A DNA stretch of 64,000 nt from Ensifer adhaerens (GCF_001270265.1 NZ_LGAP01000024.1:44619-108618), one strand, 5' to 3'; shown: positions 47,014 to 58,407, numbered from the stretch's first letter. Numbers and translations are program-made. Notes: a model not told the origin generated them from the letters alone.

Positions 47014-48258
47014 TTACTTCGCAGCCGCGACGGCGGCGACGAGTTCCTTGACTGCCTCATCGGAGGACAGTTCACCGTTGAACTCGCGCGTCACGACGTC
47101 GTAGATCGCGTTCTTGACGGATGCCGGGTTGGCATGGCCATGGGCCATGGAGCCGAACAGCGTGCCGCTGGTGTTGGCTTCGGCGAGATCCTTGATGCCC
47201 TTCTTGCCGCAAGCGTCGAAGTCCGTGTCCGGAACGTCGGTGCGGGCCGGAACCGAACCCTTGACGACGTTGAAGGCCGACTGGAAGGTCGGGCTTTCAA
47301 TCGCCGATGCCATTTGCAGCTGAGCCGGGATCTTGTCGTCGGCAACCTTGAACATCGCGAACTGGTCGGAGTTGAAGGTCACGGACCCCTGCGTGCCCGG
47401 GAAGCGCATGCAGACGAAATCGGTGCCCGGCACCTTCTTCGCCTTCAGGAACTCGCCCTTGGCCCAGTCGCCCATGAACTGCAGGCCGGCCTTGTTCTCG
47501 ATGACCATCGCGGAAGCGAGGTTCCAGTCACGGCCGGAGAAGTTGTCGTCGACATAGGAACGCAGCTTCGTCATGCGATCGAAGGCTTCCTTCATCTTGT
47601 CGCCGCCGAGCGCTGCCGGGTCGAGATCGATGAAGGCCTGCTTGTAGAAGTCGGTACCGAGCGAGAGCACGACGGCGTCGAAGATCGTCGCATCCTGCCA
47701 CGGCTGGCCGCCATGGGCGATCGGCGTGATGCCCTGAGCCTTGAAGTTGTCGAGCAGAACGATGAGCTCGTCCCAGTTCGTCGGCTCCTTGCCGCCAGCC
47801 TTGTCGAGGGCGGCCTTGTTGATCCAGACCCAGTTGGTCGAGTGGACGTTGACCGGAGCAGCGATCCAGTGGCCGTCATATTTCGAGAACTGCTGCAGCG
47901 CCGTCGGGATGACCTTGTCCCAGCCTTCCTTGGCAGCGGTTTCGTCCAGGTTGCCGAGCGCGCCTTCCTTGGCCCAGTCGAGAATGTCGAAGCCGAGCAT
48001 CTGCACCGCGGTCGGAGCGTTGCCCGAGGTGACGCGGGCGCGAAGCACGGTCATGGCTTCCGTGCCGCCGCCGCCGGCGACCGGCATGTCGGTCCAGGAA
48101 ATGCCCTTGCCTTCCAGGTCCTTCTTCAGAACGTCGAGCGCGGCAGCTTCACCGCCGGATGTCCACCAGTGCAGCACTTCCACGTTTTCTGCTGCGCGCG
48201 CGGCCGTGGCCGCCATCATCAGCGCCACAACAGCCGTCGTCGTCATCAACTTGCGCAT
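47014..48258 (-). CDS. Sugar ABC transporter substrate-binding protein (glucose-type CUT1)
   Basis: The 414-residue periplasmic protein has a signal peptide (cleavage near AARA/AENV) and a family 1 binding fold. The mature start [24 protein letters not shown] and [13 protein letters not shown] resemble GtsA-like glucose/mannose-binding proteins, which is the basis for the substrate class. It is the first gene of an operon with two permeases, the ATPase, a GMC flavoprotein and an SDR. A LacI regulator is divergent. Confidence 0.88.
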   Translation of the reverse strand: MRKLMTTTAVVALMMAATAARAAENVEVLHWWTSGGEAAALDVLKKDLEGKGISWTDMPVAGGGGTEAMTVLRARVTSGNAPTAVQMLGFDILDWAKEGALGNLDETAAKEGWDKVIPTALQQFSKYDGHWIAAPVNVHSTNWVWINKAALDKAGGKEPTNWDELIVLLDNFKAQGITPIAHGGQPWQDATIFDAVVLSLGTDFYKQAFIDLDPAALGGDKMKEAFDRMTKLRSYVDDNFSGRDWNLASAMVIENKAGLQFMGDWAKGEFLKAKKVPGTDFVCMRFPGTQGSVTFNSDQFAMFKVADDKIPAQLQMASAIESPTFQSAFNVVKGSVPARTDVPDTDFDACGKKGIKDLAEANTSGTLFGSMAHGHANPASVKNAIYDVVTREFNGELSSDEAVKELVAAVAAAK

Positions 48259-48340
48259 CGTTTTCCTCCCGTTTGCAAGTTATCGAAGCGGAACCTCCTC
48301 CCGCCTCGGATATCGCACCGCCTAAGGCAGCGGCTGGCCA

Positions 48341-48358
48341 ATTTAAAACGTTATAAAT
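48341..48358. promoter_or_regulatory. Candidate LacI operator near the sugar-binding protein gene
   Basis: ATTTAAAACGTTATAAAT is a near-palindrome centred on CG, about 83 bp upstream of the binding-protein start. It shares the 12-mer ATTTAAAACGTT with the site at 48477. A central CG within A/T-rich flanks is typical of LacI-family operators. Confidence 0.55.
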
Positions 48359-48476
48359 TCAGCAAGTCAAGCATTCCGCACGCGTGCGTTATTCCACCTC
48401 AAGAAGCGATTGAATTTGCTGAATTATATGCGATCCCAGCCGTTTCGCAACGCAACAATCCATGTCGCAGCGCGAG

Positions 48477-48490
48477 ATTTAAAACGTTTT
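48477..48490. promoter_or_regulatory. Candidate LacI operator near the regulator gene
   Basis: ATTTAAAACGTTTT contains the perfect palindrome AAAACGTTTT and lies about 73 bp before the LacI start. Its centre is 136 bp from the partner site, close to 13 helical turns. The rest of the 304-bp gap 48259-48562 shows no gene. Confidence 0.55.
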
Positions 48491-48562
48491 CATGATTCGA
48501 TTGCCTAAGCGTTCGTGCCACGTTACAAAAGCCGCTCATGACCGCCTTGAGGATGACTAGCA

Positions 48563-49615
48563 TTGGCCGATCCCTCCAAGCCCGCCCGTTCCGAAGACAA
48601 CGGCCCGCCCGCCAAACGCGGCAAGCCGACCCTTCGCACGATCGCAGAAATCACCGGGCTGGCGGTCACCACGGTTTCGCGTGCCCTTGCCGAAGCGCCG
48701 CAAATCTCCGCCGACACCCGCAAGCGGGTTCGCGAGGTGGCGATCGAAATCGGCTATTCGCCCGATCGCGCCGCCCAGCGCCTGAAGACCGGCCGCACCA
48801 ACGTCATTGCCGTGCTGCTCGACCCGCACGAGGAAATCCTCGGCTACGGCACCTCGATCATGAGCGGTATCGCCAAGGCGCTGCAGGGCACCTCCTACCA
48901 CCTGATCGTCATGCCGAATTTCCTCAATTCGACCAACGTCGAGGCGGTCAACTACATCACCCGCAACAGCATGGCGGACGGCCTGATCTTCTCGCGCACC
49001 GAGCCGCTCGATCCGCGCGTCATGCTGCTTTCGGAAATCGGCTTTCCCTTCGTCACCCATGGGCGCACCGAGCTTTCGACGCCGCACGCCTATGTCGACT
49101 ACGACAACTTCACCTTCTCCTATCAGGCCACCCGCCGGCTGATCGCCAAGGGCCGTCGCAAGCCGGCGCTGATCAGCGGCCCGGCCGACTTCACCTTCGC
49201 CGGCCATCTGCAGCATGGCTTCATGACCGCCGTGCGCGAGGCGGGCTGCGCCTACGAAATCCTCTCCGGCATCGATCTCGACAGCCCCGCCGGCGACATT
49301 CGCGACCGTGTGCGCCAGCGTTACGGCGAGCCTGACCCGCCGGACAGTTTCATGTGCGGCGGCGAAGTCTGCGCTCTCGCCACCATCACCGGCATGAGCG
49401 ATTGCGGCCTGACGCTCGGCAACGAATACGACATCGTCGCCAAGCAGACCTCGCACCTCTTGGGCGCGATCCAGCCCCAGGTCGAGACGATCTACGAGGA
49501 CCTGACCGCCACGGGCGAGGATATGGGCCGCGTATTGCTTCAGCGTATCGGTGGCGAGACCGACGTCGGAAAACTGCAGTTGCTGCTCTCCCCGCAGATC
49601 CCCGCCAACTGGTAG
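48563..49615 (+). CDS. LacI family regulator of the sugar transporter operon
   Basis: The 350-residue protein has an N-terminal LacI helix-turn-helix (TLRTIAEITGLAVTTVSRALAEAPQISADTRKRV, about 23-56) followed by the hinge (YSPDRAAQRLKTGRTN) and a periplasmic-binding-like effector domain (NVIAVLLDPHEEI onward). A TTG start at 48563 is used, with GAGGA about ten bases upstream. It is divergent from the binding-protein gene across 304 bp that contain two matching operator-like sites, so autorepression and repression of the transporter operon are likely. Confidence 0.9.
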   Translation: MADPSKPARSEDNGPPAKRGKPTLRTIAEITGLAVTTVSRALAEAPQISADTRKRVREVAIEIGYSPDRAAQRLKTGRTNVIAVLLDPHEEILGYGTSIMSGIAKALQGTSYHLIVMPNFLNSTNVEAVNYITRNSMADGLIFSRTEPLDPRVMLLSEIGFPFVTHGRTELSTPHAYVDYDNFTFSYQATRRLIAKGRRKPALISGPADFTFAGHLQHGFMTAVREAGCAYEILSGIDLDSPAGDIRDRVRQRYGEPDPPDSFMCGGEVCALATITGMSDCGLTLGNEYDIVAKQTSHLLGAIQPQVETIYEDLTATGEDMGRVLLQRIGGETDVGKLQLLLSPQIPANW

Positions 49616-49727
49616 ATATCGGGCTGAGCCGCGCGACGACGACCGGTCGACGGCGCCGACTGACGCCGCGTCCCGTTTCGTTGTTGCGATCCCTGCCCTC
49701 ATTGTCCGTCTCCTCGTATCCCCGGAG

Positions 49728-51236
49728 TTAGCGTGGCATCCACCAGCCGGTGCGCGCGCCGATATGCATGTTGAGCGTCTTGGTTTCGGTATAGTCCTCG
49801 ACCGCATGGCGGCCGAGCTCGCGGCCGAGGCCGGACTGGCGATAACCGCCGAACGGCAGCTCGGAGGCGCCATCCATGAAGGTGTTCATCCAGACGGTGC
49901 CGGCACGCACGCGACGACCGATCGTCAGGCAGGTGTCGAAGTCGCGGCTCCAGACGCCGGCCGACAGACCGTAATCGATGGAATTGGCAATGCGGATCGC
50001 CTCGTCGGTGGTCTCAAAGGTCAGCACCGACAGGACCGGGCCGAAAACCTCCTCGCGGGCAACGGCCATGTCAGGCCGCACCGACGAGAGAATGGTCGGC
50101 GCCATGAACTGCCCCATGCCGAGGTCGAGTGCTTCGCCGCCATGAGCGACAGCGGCGCCGTCCTTCGATGCGGCAGAAACATAGCCGGCGATCTTTTCCA
50201 GGTGCTGCGGCGTGATGATCGCACCGACCTGGGTTTCCGGATCCAAGGGATCGCCGACCTTGACCTTGGCCGAAAGCGCGGCGATGCGCGCCGTCACCTC
50301 TTCGGCAATATCGCGGTGAACGATCAGTCGCGAGCCGGCATTGCAGCATTCGCCAGCGTTGAAATAGGCGCCGAACACGGCCGCGTCGATGAACTCGTCG
50401 ATGTTGGCGTCGGGAAAGACGATCTGCGGGTTCTTGCCGCCGAGTTCGAGCGACACCTTCTTCAGCGTCTGCGCCGCATTGGCCATCGTCAGGCGGCCGA
50501 CGCCGGTCGAGCCGGTGAAGGAAATCATGTCGACATCCGGGTGCGTCGTCATCGGTGCACCGACCTCCGGACCGGTGCCGGTGATGATGTTGACGACACC
50601 GGCCGGCACACCGGCCGCTTCGAGAATTTCACCGAGCACCAGCGTCGAGGCAGAGGTCAATTCGGAAGGCTTGACCACTGTGGTGCAGCCGGCAGCAAGC
50701 GCAAAAGGCAGCTTCTGGCTGACGATCAGGAACGGAAAATTCCACGGTGTGATGATCGAAACGACGCCGATCGCTTCGCGCAGAACCACACCGAGCGTGC
50801 CATCGCCGAGCGTATTGTAGCTTTCGCCGTGAAGATCACGGGCAAGGGCGGCGGCATAACGCCAGATATCGGCGGCACCGCCGAGTTCGCCCTTGGCCTG
50901 GCTGATCGGCTTTCCCGATTCGATGGCGTCGAGGAAGGCAAGCTCGTCGGCGCGCGCGGCGATTAAGTCTGCCGCCTTGAGCAGGATCAGCGACCGCTCG
51001 GACGCCGTCATGCGCGGCCAGGGACCATCGTCGAAGGCACGACGGGCAGCAGCGATCGCCCGCTCGGCATCGACGCTAGCGGCCGCCTGATAACGGCTGA
51101 CGACGACGCCATGTCCGGGCGAGACACGCTCGATCGTGCGCCCATCGGCACTGTCGACCCATTTACCGTCGATCAGCATCTGAAACGTGCGCACCTTGTG
51201 ATCGCCGAGTGCCTTGGGCCTCACCAGAACCGTCAT
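49728..51236 (-). CDS. NAD(P)-dependent aldehyde dehydrogenase
   Basis: The 502-residue protein has the general ALDH fold: ITPWNFPFLIVSQKLPFALAAGCTTVVKPSE, FTGSTGVGR, the base motif LELGGKNP and the catalytic cysteine in AGECCNAGSR (Cys297/Cys298). It resembles betaine/glycolaldehyde-type class enzymes; the actual aldehyde is unknown. ATG 51236 was chosen because it shares TAATG with the enoyl-CoA hydratase stop and has AGGGAG at the right distance; an ATG at 51242 has none. It is the last gene of the operon led by the second LacI regulator. Confidence 0.88.
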   Translation of the reverse strand: MTVLVRPKALGDHKVRTFQMLIDGKWVDSADGRTIERVSPGHGVVVSRYQAAASVDAERAIAAARRAFDDGPWPRMTASERSLILLKAADLIAARADELAFLDAIESGKPISQAKGELGGAADIWRYAAALARDLHGESYNTLGDGTLGVVLREAIGVVSIITPWNFPFLIVSQKLPFALAAGCTTVVKPSELTSASTLVLGEILEAAGVPAGVVNIITGTGPEVGAPMTTHPDVDMISFTGSTGVGRLTMANAAQTLKKVSLELGGKNPQIVFPDANIDEFIDAAVFGAYFNAGECCNAGSRLIVHRDIAEEVTARIAALSAKVKVGDPLDPETQVGAIITPQHLEKIAGYVSAASKDGAAVAHGGEALDLGMGQFMAPTILSSVRPDMAVAREEVFGPVLSVLTFETTDEAIRIANSIDYGLSAGVWSRDFDTCLTIGRRVRAGTVWMNTFMDGASELPFGGYRQSGLGRELGRHAVEDYTETKTLNMHIGARTGWWMPR

Positions 51237-52015
51237 TACCATTCTCCCTTGAACTGGGCTTCGCGCTTTTCTGAAAAAGCAGCGACGCCTTCCCTGAGGT
51301 CGCCGGTCTTGGCGACGAGGATGGACCCTAGCGCTTCGACCGCCGCGCCATTGTCCTCGCCATTCGCCGAAGCGATCATCAGTTTTGAAATCTCGAGCGC
51401 GGCCGGGCCGCGTTTTGCCACGCGGGCCGCATAATCGCGCGCCGCCTGCATTACTGTTCCGGTCTCGACGACCGCATCGACCAGACCTTCGGCCTTCGCC
51501 GCCTCCGCCGAGAACATCTCGCCGCCAAGCACCATGCGCCGGACGATCTGGGCGCCGAAGCGGGTAACGAGACGCTGCGTGCCCGACCAGCCCGGAACCA
51601 TGCCGAGGCTCGTTTCCGGCAGACCGATCTTGATCTGACTTTCGGCGATCCGGATGTCGGCTGCAGCGGCCAACTCCAAGCCGCCGCCAAGCGCATGGCC
51701 GTTCAGTGCCGCAATGACCGGCATTCTCAACGTCGCCAGCCGCTCGAACACACGATGGCCAAAGCGCACCCAGTCATGGCCGAAGGCGGCGGCATCCATG
51801 CCGCCCCAGGCCTTGATGTCGCCGCCGGCGGAGAAGGCCTTGCCCTCTCCCGTCAGGATCAGCACGCGCACTTCGCGCATCGTCTCGACCGTATCGCAGG
51901 CCGCGGCAAGCGCCTTCAGCATGTCGATGTCGAAGGCATTGAGCTTGTCCGGACGGGCGACGGTCATCGTCGCGACCGGTCCATCGACGGCGATCTGGAT
52001 GCGGTCCTCAGACAT
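51236..52015 (-). CDS. Enoyl-CoA hydratase/isomerase family protein
   Basis: The 259-residue crotonase-fold protein has the oxyanion-hole segments GEGKAFSAGGDIKAWGGMD (about 55-73) and NGHALGGGLELAAAADIRIAES (about 102-123), with ETSLGMVPGWSGTQRL holding one of the usual catalytic acid positions (Glu) and an acidic residue missing or replaced at the other. Hydration, isomerisation or C-C cleavage of a CoA ester are all possible. It overlaps the CoA-transferase start region by eight bases, so the two work on the same pathway. Confidence 0.85.
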   Translation of the reverse strand: MSEDRIQIAVDGPVATMTVARPDKLNAFDIDMLKALAAACDTVETMREVRVLILTGEGKAFSAGGDIKAWGGMDAAAFGHDWVRFGHRVFERLATLRMPVIAALNGHALGGGLELAAAADIRIAESQIKIGLPETSLGMVPGWSGTQRLVTRFGAQIVRRMVLGGEMFSAEAAKAEGLVDAVVETGTVMQAARDYAARVAKRGPAALEISKLMIASANGEDNGAAVEALGSILVAKTGDLREGVAAFSEKREAQFKGEW

Positions 52016-53627
52016 GGGCGCCCCCTGCCAGTGTGCGGGCAGTTTTAACAGGCAATGTCAGGCCGATCAGCGCCTCGTGGAAGAGCGCCGCCTCCATTGT
52101 CTTCAAACGATCCGATACGATGAGCGGAAACTCGGACTGGTCGAGGATATGGGCCTGCAGATCGACGCCCGGCGCAATTTCCGTGAGCATCACGCCTTCG
52201 GGCGTCAGCTTCATCACGCAGCGCTCGGTGACATAGGTAATGTCCTGGCCCTGCTCGATACCTCGGCGGCCGGAGAAGGTGACGTGCTCAACCTCGTTGA
52301 CGAGCTTCTTGAGCTTGCCTTCCTTTTCGATCACCAGTTTGCCATCGGCAACGGCAAGCTTGGCGCCGGCATTGAACATGCCGGAAAAGACGATCTTCTT
52401 CGCCCGCGCGGTGATGTCGACGAAGCCGCCGGCACCGGCCGTCACATGCGGCCGGAAGGAGAGCTTCGAGACATTGACCGAACCGTTGCGGTCGATTTCG
52501 AGGAAGGAGAGCAGCGAGGCATCGAAGCCCGCACCCTGGAAATAGGTGAACTGATAGGGCGACGGCATGAAAGCATCGGCGTTCGACGCGCAGCCGAAGG
52601 CGAAATCCAAGAGCGGCACGCCGCCGACCGCCCCCTGTTCGATCACCCAGGTCACAGTGCCGTGCAGGCCTTCCTCGAGCAGGATGCGTGGCACGTTGGC
52701 CGAAATGCCGAAGCCGAGATTGACGGCGCTGCCCGTCTGCAACTCCTGCGCCACCCGGCGGGCGATGACCTTCTGGATGTTGAACTCCGGCACGCGGAAA
52801 CTGTCGAGCGGACGGAAGATCTCGCCGGAGATGGCCGGATCGTAGAGCGTCTGCGTCGTCTGCTTCTGGTCGGGATCGACGACGACATAGTCGACGAGCA
52901 CGCCAGGCACGCGCACGTCGTGCGGCTTCAACGAGCCTTCCTTGGTGATGCGCTTGACCTGGGCGATGACGATGCCGCCATTGTTGCGGGCAGCGAGCGC
53001 CTGGTCGAGACCGCCGAGATAGGCGCCCTCGTGCTCATAGGTCAGATTACCGCGCTCGTCCGCCGTGGTCGCTCGAATGATTGCCACCTGAGGCGCAATC
53101 GCCTTGAAATAGAGCCAGTCCTCGCCCTCGAAAGTGACCTTCTTGACCACCGGTTCGGCCGCCGCGGAGGCGTTCATGGCGCAGCCTTCGCGTGACGGGT
53201 CGACGAAGGTGTCGAGCCCGACCTTGGTCATGACGCCGGGGCGCTTGGCTGCCGCCTCGCGGTGCATGTCAAAGAGGATGCCGGAGGGAACATTGTAGGC
53301 GGCCACCTCGTCGGCGCCGATCATCTGCCAGATCAGGGGCGGTTCGGCGCTCGACGGACCTGAAGGATAGGAGCCGCCGATGATCTTCTTCAAAAGCCCC
53401 TTCTTGGCGATGTAATCGACACCCTTGATGCCGCTCATGTCGCCGGCGGCGATCGGGTGCAGCGTCGTCAGGTCACGGGGATGGCCGGTCGCATCAAACC
53501 GCTCGCCGATCGCCTTCAGCATCAGATCCGGGCAGCCAAGACCACTCGAAGACGAGACCGAAACAACGGCACCATCCGGAATGAGGGCGGCGGCTTCAGC
53601 CGGCGAAATATGCTTGTTCATCGACAT
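52008..53627 (-). CDS. Family I CoA-transferase (propionate/acyl-CoA:acetate type)
   Basis: The 539-residue protein fuses the alpha and beta CoA-transferase domains, as in propionate and acetoacetate CoA-transferases. The N-terminal domain starts HISPAEAAALIPDGAVVSVSSSSGLGCPD; the beta half begins near RRVAQELQTGSAVNLGFGIS, with the catalytic glutamate in VIEQGAVGGVP (Glu330). It moves CoA from a donor such as acetyl- or succinyl-CoA to a carboxylic acid made in the pathway. ATG 53627 lies four bases after the preceding stop; ATG 53621 is an alternative. The acid it activates is unknown. Confidence 0.87.
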   Translation of the reverse strand: MSMNKHISPAEAAALIPDGAVVSVSSSSGLGCPDLMLKAIGERFDATGHPRDLTTLHPIAAGDMSGIKGVDYIAKKGLLKKIIGGSYPSGPSSAEPPLIWQMIGADEVAAYNVPSGILFDMHREAAAKRPGVMTKVGLDTFVDPSREGCAMNASAAAEPVVKKVTFEGEDWLYFKAIAPQVAIIRATTADERGNLTYEHEGAYLGGLDQALAARNNGGIVIAQVKRITKEGSLKPHDVRVPGVLVDYVVVDPDQKQTTQTLYDPAISGEIFRPLDSFRVPEFNIQKVIARRVAQELQTGSAVNLGFGISANVPRILLEEGLHGTVTWVIEQGAVGGVPLLDFAFGCASNADAFMPSPYQFTYFQGAGFDASLLSFLEIDRNGSVNVSKLSFRPHVTAGAGGFVDITARAKKIVFSGMFNAGAKLAVADGKLVIEKEGKLKKLVNEVEHVTFSGRRGIEQGQDITYVTERCVMKLTPEGVMLTEIAPGVDLQAHILDQSEFPLIVSDRLKTMEAALFHEALIGLTLPVKTARTLAGGAHV

Positions 53628-53631
53628 CAAC

Positions 53632-55673
<2,042 letters not shown>

Positions 55674-55711
55674 AGCATCCTCCCAAAACATGCGGTATTT
55701 TTCACATTCAT

Positions 55712-55729
55712 AATTGGAACGTTCCAAAT
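55712..55729. promoter_or_regulatory. LacI-type operator at the regulator promoter
   Basis: AATTGGAACGTTCCAAAT contains the perfect 14-bp palindrome TTGGAACGTTCCAA, about 40 bp upstream of the regulator start. The central CG and dyad symmetry fit LacI-family binding. Confidence 0.7.
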
Positions 55730-55935
55730 CAGTCAAGAGGAAAACGGTCACATTTTTGATTTCGGCAACACGGAAGCGGAGATGAAGCAGCGTGCGCAAT
55801 TGACATTCCAGCAAACTATTGGCGCCATCATTTCGGATTATATCTCATATTTACATAGGTTTAATCTCAAATCTCCGCACGCCATCTTCTCTCCGCATCG
55901 AGCCCGGAAAACAAACGGCAATACTTGCCGCTTGA

Positions 55936-55955
55936 AATTTGGAACGATCTAAATT
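55936..55955. promoter_or_regulatory. LacI-type operator at the DUF993 promoter
   Basis: AATTTGGAACGATCTAAATT lies 38 bp before the DUF993 start and is 19/20 identical to the site at 41592-41611. The 319-bp gap 55674-55992 between the divergent genes is otherwise A/T-rich regulatory DNA without a recognisable gene. Confidence 0.65.
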
Positions 55956-55992
55956 ATTCGAAGGCAACGGTCCGAGGAGGAGACGAAAGCCG

Positions 55993-57165
55993 ATGACAAG
56001 CCTGACGTTGCCACGCCAAGACGGCTCATTGGAGCAATACCGACTGACGGGAATCCCGATCGAGCGGCCGAGCACCGCCCCAACCTTCAACCGCATCGCC
56101 TATGCCGCCGCCCATGTCGTTTCGGATCCGCTTCGCGATGCCGATCCCTGGGGCAATGCCGCCATCGACTGGGACCAGACCATGGCGTTCCGCCATCACC
56201 TCTGGAGCCTGGGCTTCAAGATCGCCGAAGCGATGGACACGGCCCAGCGCGGCATGGGTCTTGCCTGGCCGGGCGCACAGGAGCTGATCCGCCGCTCTCT
56301 CGCCGAGGCGCGAAACGTGCCGGGCGCCGATCTTGCCTGCGGCGCCGGCACGGATCACCTGGCGCCTGCCGATGCCCGCTCGCTCGATGACGTCATTGCC
56401 GCCTATGAGGAACAGATCGGCTTTGTCGAGAGTGAGGGTGGCCGCGCCATCATGATGGCAAGCCGCGCGCTTGCCCGTGTCGCCCGCTCGCCCGACGATT
56501 ACCGCCATGTCTACGGTCATATCCTGCGCCAGACGAAGGACAAGGTGGTGCTGCACTGGCTCGGCGACATGTTCGACCCGCAACTGAGGGGTTATTGGGG
56601 GTCTGACGATTTCGACCAGGCACTCGACGCGGTGCTGTCGGTCATCGAGGCCAATCGCGACAAGGTCGAAGGCATCAAGATTTCTCTGCTCGACAACGCC
56701 AAGGAAGTCGCCCTGCGAAACCGCCTGCCGGAGGGCGTGCTTTGCTTCACCGGCGACGACTTCAACTATGCGAAACTGATCGAGGGCGACGGCGCGAAAT
56801 ACAGCCACGCCCTGCTCGGCATCTTCGATGCAGTGGCACCTTCTGCCTCCAAGGCGCTTGCCGCACTGGCCAAGGGCGATGTGGCCACGTTCCGTGGCGT
56901 CATCGAGCCGACCGTGCCGCTGTCGCGCAAGATCTTCGAGGCGCCGACGCAGTACTACAAGGCCGGCGTGGTCTTCCTCGCCTGGCTGAACGGCCATCAG
57001 AGCCATTTCACCATGCCGGCAGGCATGCAGTCCGCGCGTGGCCTGCTGCACTATGCCGAGATCTTCCGGCTTGCCGACAAGGCCAGCGTGCTCGATCGAC
57101 CGGAACTCGCGGTTAAGCGGATGCAGAGCTTTCTCGCAACCCTCGGCGTCGAACAGGCCGGCTGA
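55993..57165 (+). CDS. DUF993 / dihydrodipicolinate synthase-like aldolase family protein
   Basis: The 390-residue protein belongs, as far as I can tell, to the DUF993 group, which databases place near the DHDPS/aldolase TIM barrels. Visible features are an N-terminal RPSTAPTFNRIAYAAAHVVSDPL stretch, HHLWSLGFKIAEAMDTAQRG (about 70-89), VEGIKISLLDNAKEVALRNRLP with a lysine (about 230) that could form a Schiff base, and GVLCFTGDDFNYAKLIEGDG. Reaction unknown; aldol cleavage of a keto-acid or keto-sugar is inferred. ATG 55993 is preceded by GAGGAGGAGA. It is divergent from the LacI-led operon. Confidence 0.8.
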   Translation: MTSLTLPRQDGSLEQYRLTGIPIERPSTAPTFNRIAYAAAHVVSDPLRDADPWGNAAIDWDQTMAFRHHLWSLGFKIAEAMDTAQRGMGLAWPGAQELIRRSLAEARNVPGADLACGAGTDHLAPADARSLDDVIAAYEEQIGFVESEGGRAIMMASRALARVARSPDDYRHVYGHILRQTKDKVVLHWLGDMFDPQLRGYWGSDDFDQALDAVLSVIEANRDKVEGIKISLLDNAKEVALRNRLPEGVLCFTGDDFNYAKLIEGDGAKYSHALLGIFDAVAPSASKALAALAKGDVATFRGVIEPTVPLSRKIFEAPTQYYKAGVVFLAWLNGHQSHFTMPAGMQSARGLLHYAEIFRLADKASVLDRPELAVKRMQSFLATLGVEQAG

Positions 57166-57173
57166 TAACGAAA

Positions 57174-57196
57174 ACGGCGCCCGCGAAGGGCGCCGT
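57174..57196. terminator. Bidirectional terminator between DUF993 and the TonB receptor remnant
   Basis: ACGGCGCCC and GGGCGCCGT form a perfect 9-bp stem with loop GCGAA. On the minus strand TTTTCGTT follows, so it can end transcripts from the receptor side; on the plus strand the T-run is lacking. Confidence 0.7.
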
Positions 57197-57229
57197 CAAT
57201 GACCGGGGCAGGGATCTCGGCGGGTGGCC

Positions 57230-58329
57230 TCAGAATGTCGCCGTCAGGCTCATCCAGAAGCGGCGCCCCTCCATGACCGTGTTGAAGTCGGTCTGCTCGA
57301 CCGTCTTGTCGAGAAGGTTGTAAACCGCCGCGTTCAGCGTCAGGCCTTCGCCGAGCGCGTATTTCGTGCCGATGTCGACGGTGGCATAGGCGTCGTATTT
57401 CCGCCCCTGCTGGCCGTTGATCGTCACCGGTTTGCCGTTGGTGCCGATGCGCGCGCCGGCGGCGATCTCCTCGCCATGATAATTGACCGAGGCCCAGGCT
57501 TCCAAACCCTCGACCGGCGTGAACCAATCGGCCCTGAGATTGGCCATTTGCTCGGGTGTGCGCGCCAGCGGGAAGTCGGCAAAAGTTCCGGTCTTCTGCT
57601 CGGATTGCGTATAGGTGTAGCTGCCGCGCAGGGCCAGGTCCGCCGTGGCGTTCCAGGTCGCCGTCAGCTCGACGCCCTGGATGACGGCGTCATCGATATT
57701 GTAGTTGTACCACAGCCGGTAGTTCGGATCCTCGCTCCAGCGCGCCGGATTTCCGGCGGCATCGAGCACCAGCGAATTGGAAATCTTGTCCTTGAAGTCG
57801 GTGTAGAAATAGGCGCCGCCGAGGATGACGTCGCCATTGTCCCAGACAGCGCCGATTTCATAGCTCGTGCTCGATTCGGCCTTGAGGTTCGGGTCGGCGA
57901 TGATCACGCCGCAGGTGCCGGCCGGTCCATAGGAGCAACCGCCGCCGCCGGTGGTGTAGGCATATCCCGAGGCGATGCTGCGAATGTCGGGCGCGCGGAA
58001 GCCAGTAGGTCGCGGAACGATCCCTTCTCCAGCTCTTCGCCAGTCACCACGGTGATACTCGCGGGCGCGTCCTTGACGTTCTACTCGAAGCCGGTCGCGG
58101 TCACCACGATCTGCTGCAGCTCCGTGGTCTTCTCCTTGTCCTTGGCTTTCTGGGCCTGCGCTTCCATCGGCACCGTCAGCGCCGTACCGGCAAGGCATGC
58201 GCAGAGGAAACGCTGCGGTAGACCGGACGGTCGTCGCTCGGTCTTGCGCCGGACCGGTAACGCGAATGTGTGCCGCGCGATGCCGCTATCCACCGGGCGG
58301 TGGGCCTCAATGCTCATCTTTGTCTCCAC
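57230..58329 (-). pseudogene. TonB-dependent outer-membrane receptor, broken
   Basis: The N-terminal piece (58081-58329, GTG start) has a signal-peptide-like region and the TonB-box/plug beginning TTELQQIVVTATGFE, then a TAG stop at 58083. Beyond the stop the same frame continues NVKDAPASITVVTGEELEKG and FRDLL, the normal plug sequence. Near 58000-58008 it jumps, in another frame, to the late barrel sequence GFRAPDIRSIASGYAYTT, which then runs to a proper outer-membrane end (RRFWMSLTATF). So it has a nonsense codon plus a deletion of most of the plug and the first half of the barrel; intact receptors of this type are about 650-750 residues. A siderophore or haem receptor is inferred from the iron box upstream. 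Confidence 0.88.
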
Positions 58330-58390
58330 AAATAACTTGAGTATAAAAGTCCACTTAATTATTGGCGAGACAGGCGGTCAACGGTACTGT

Positions 58391-58407
58391 TTTAGAACAA
58401 TTCTAAA
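58391..58407. promoter_or_regulatory. Iron control element (Irr/ICE-type palindrome)
   Basis: TTTAGAACAATTCTAAA is a perfect 7-3-7 inverted repeat matching the consensus I recall for the rhizobial ICE box bound by Irr (TTTAGAA-N3-TTCTAAA). It lies 62 bp upstream of the receptor remnant and 65 bp upstream of the LysR-TrpD2 gene, in their shared promoter region. Confidence 0.75.
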
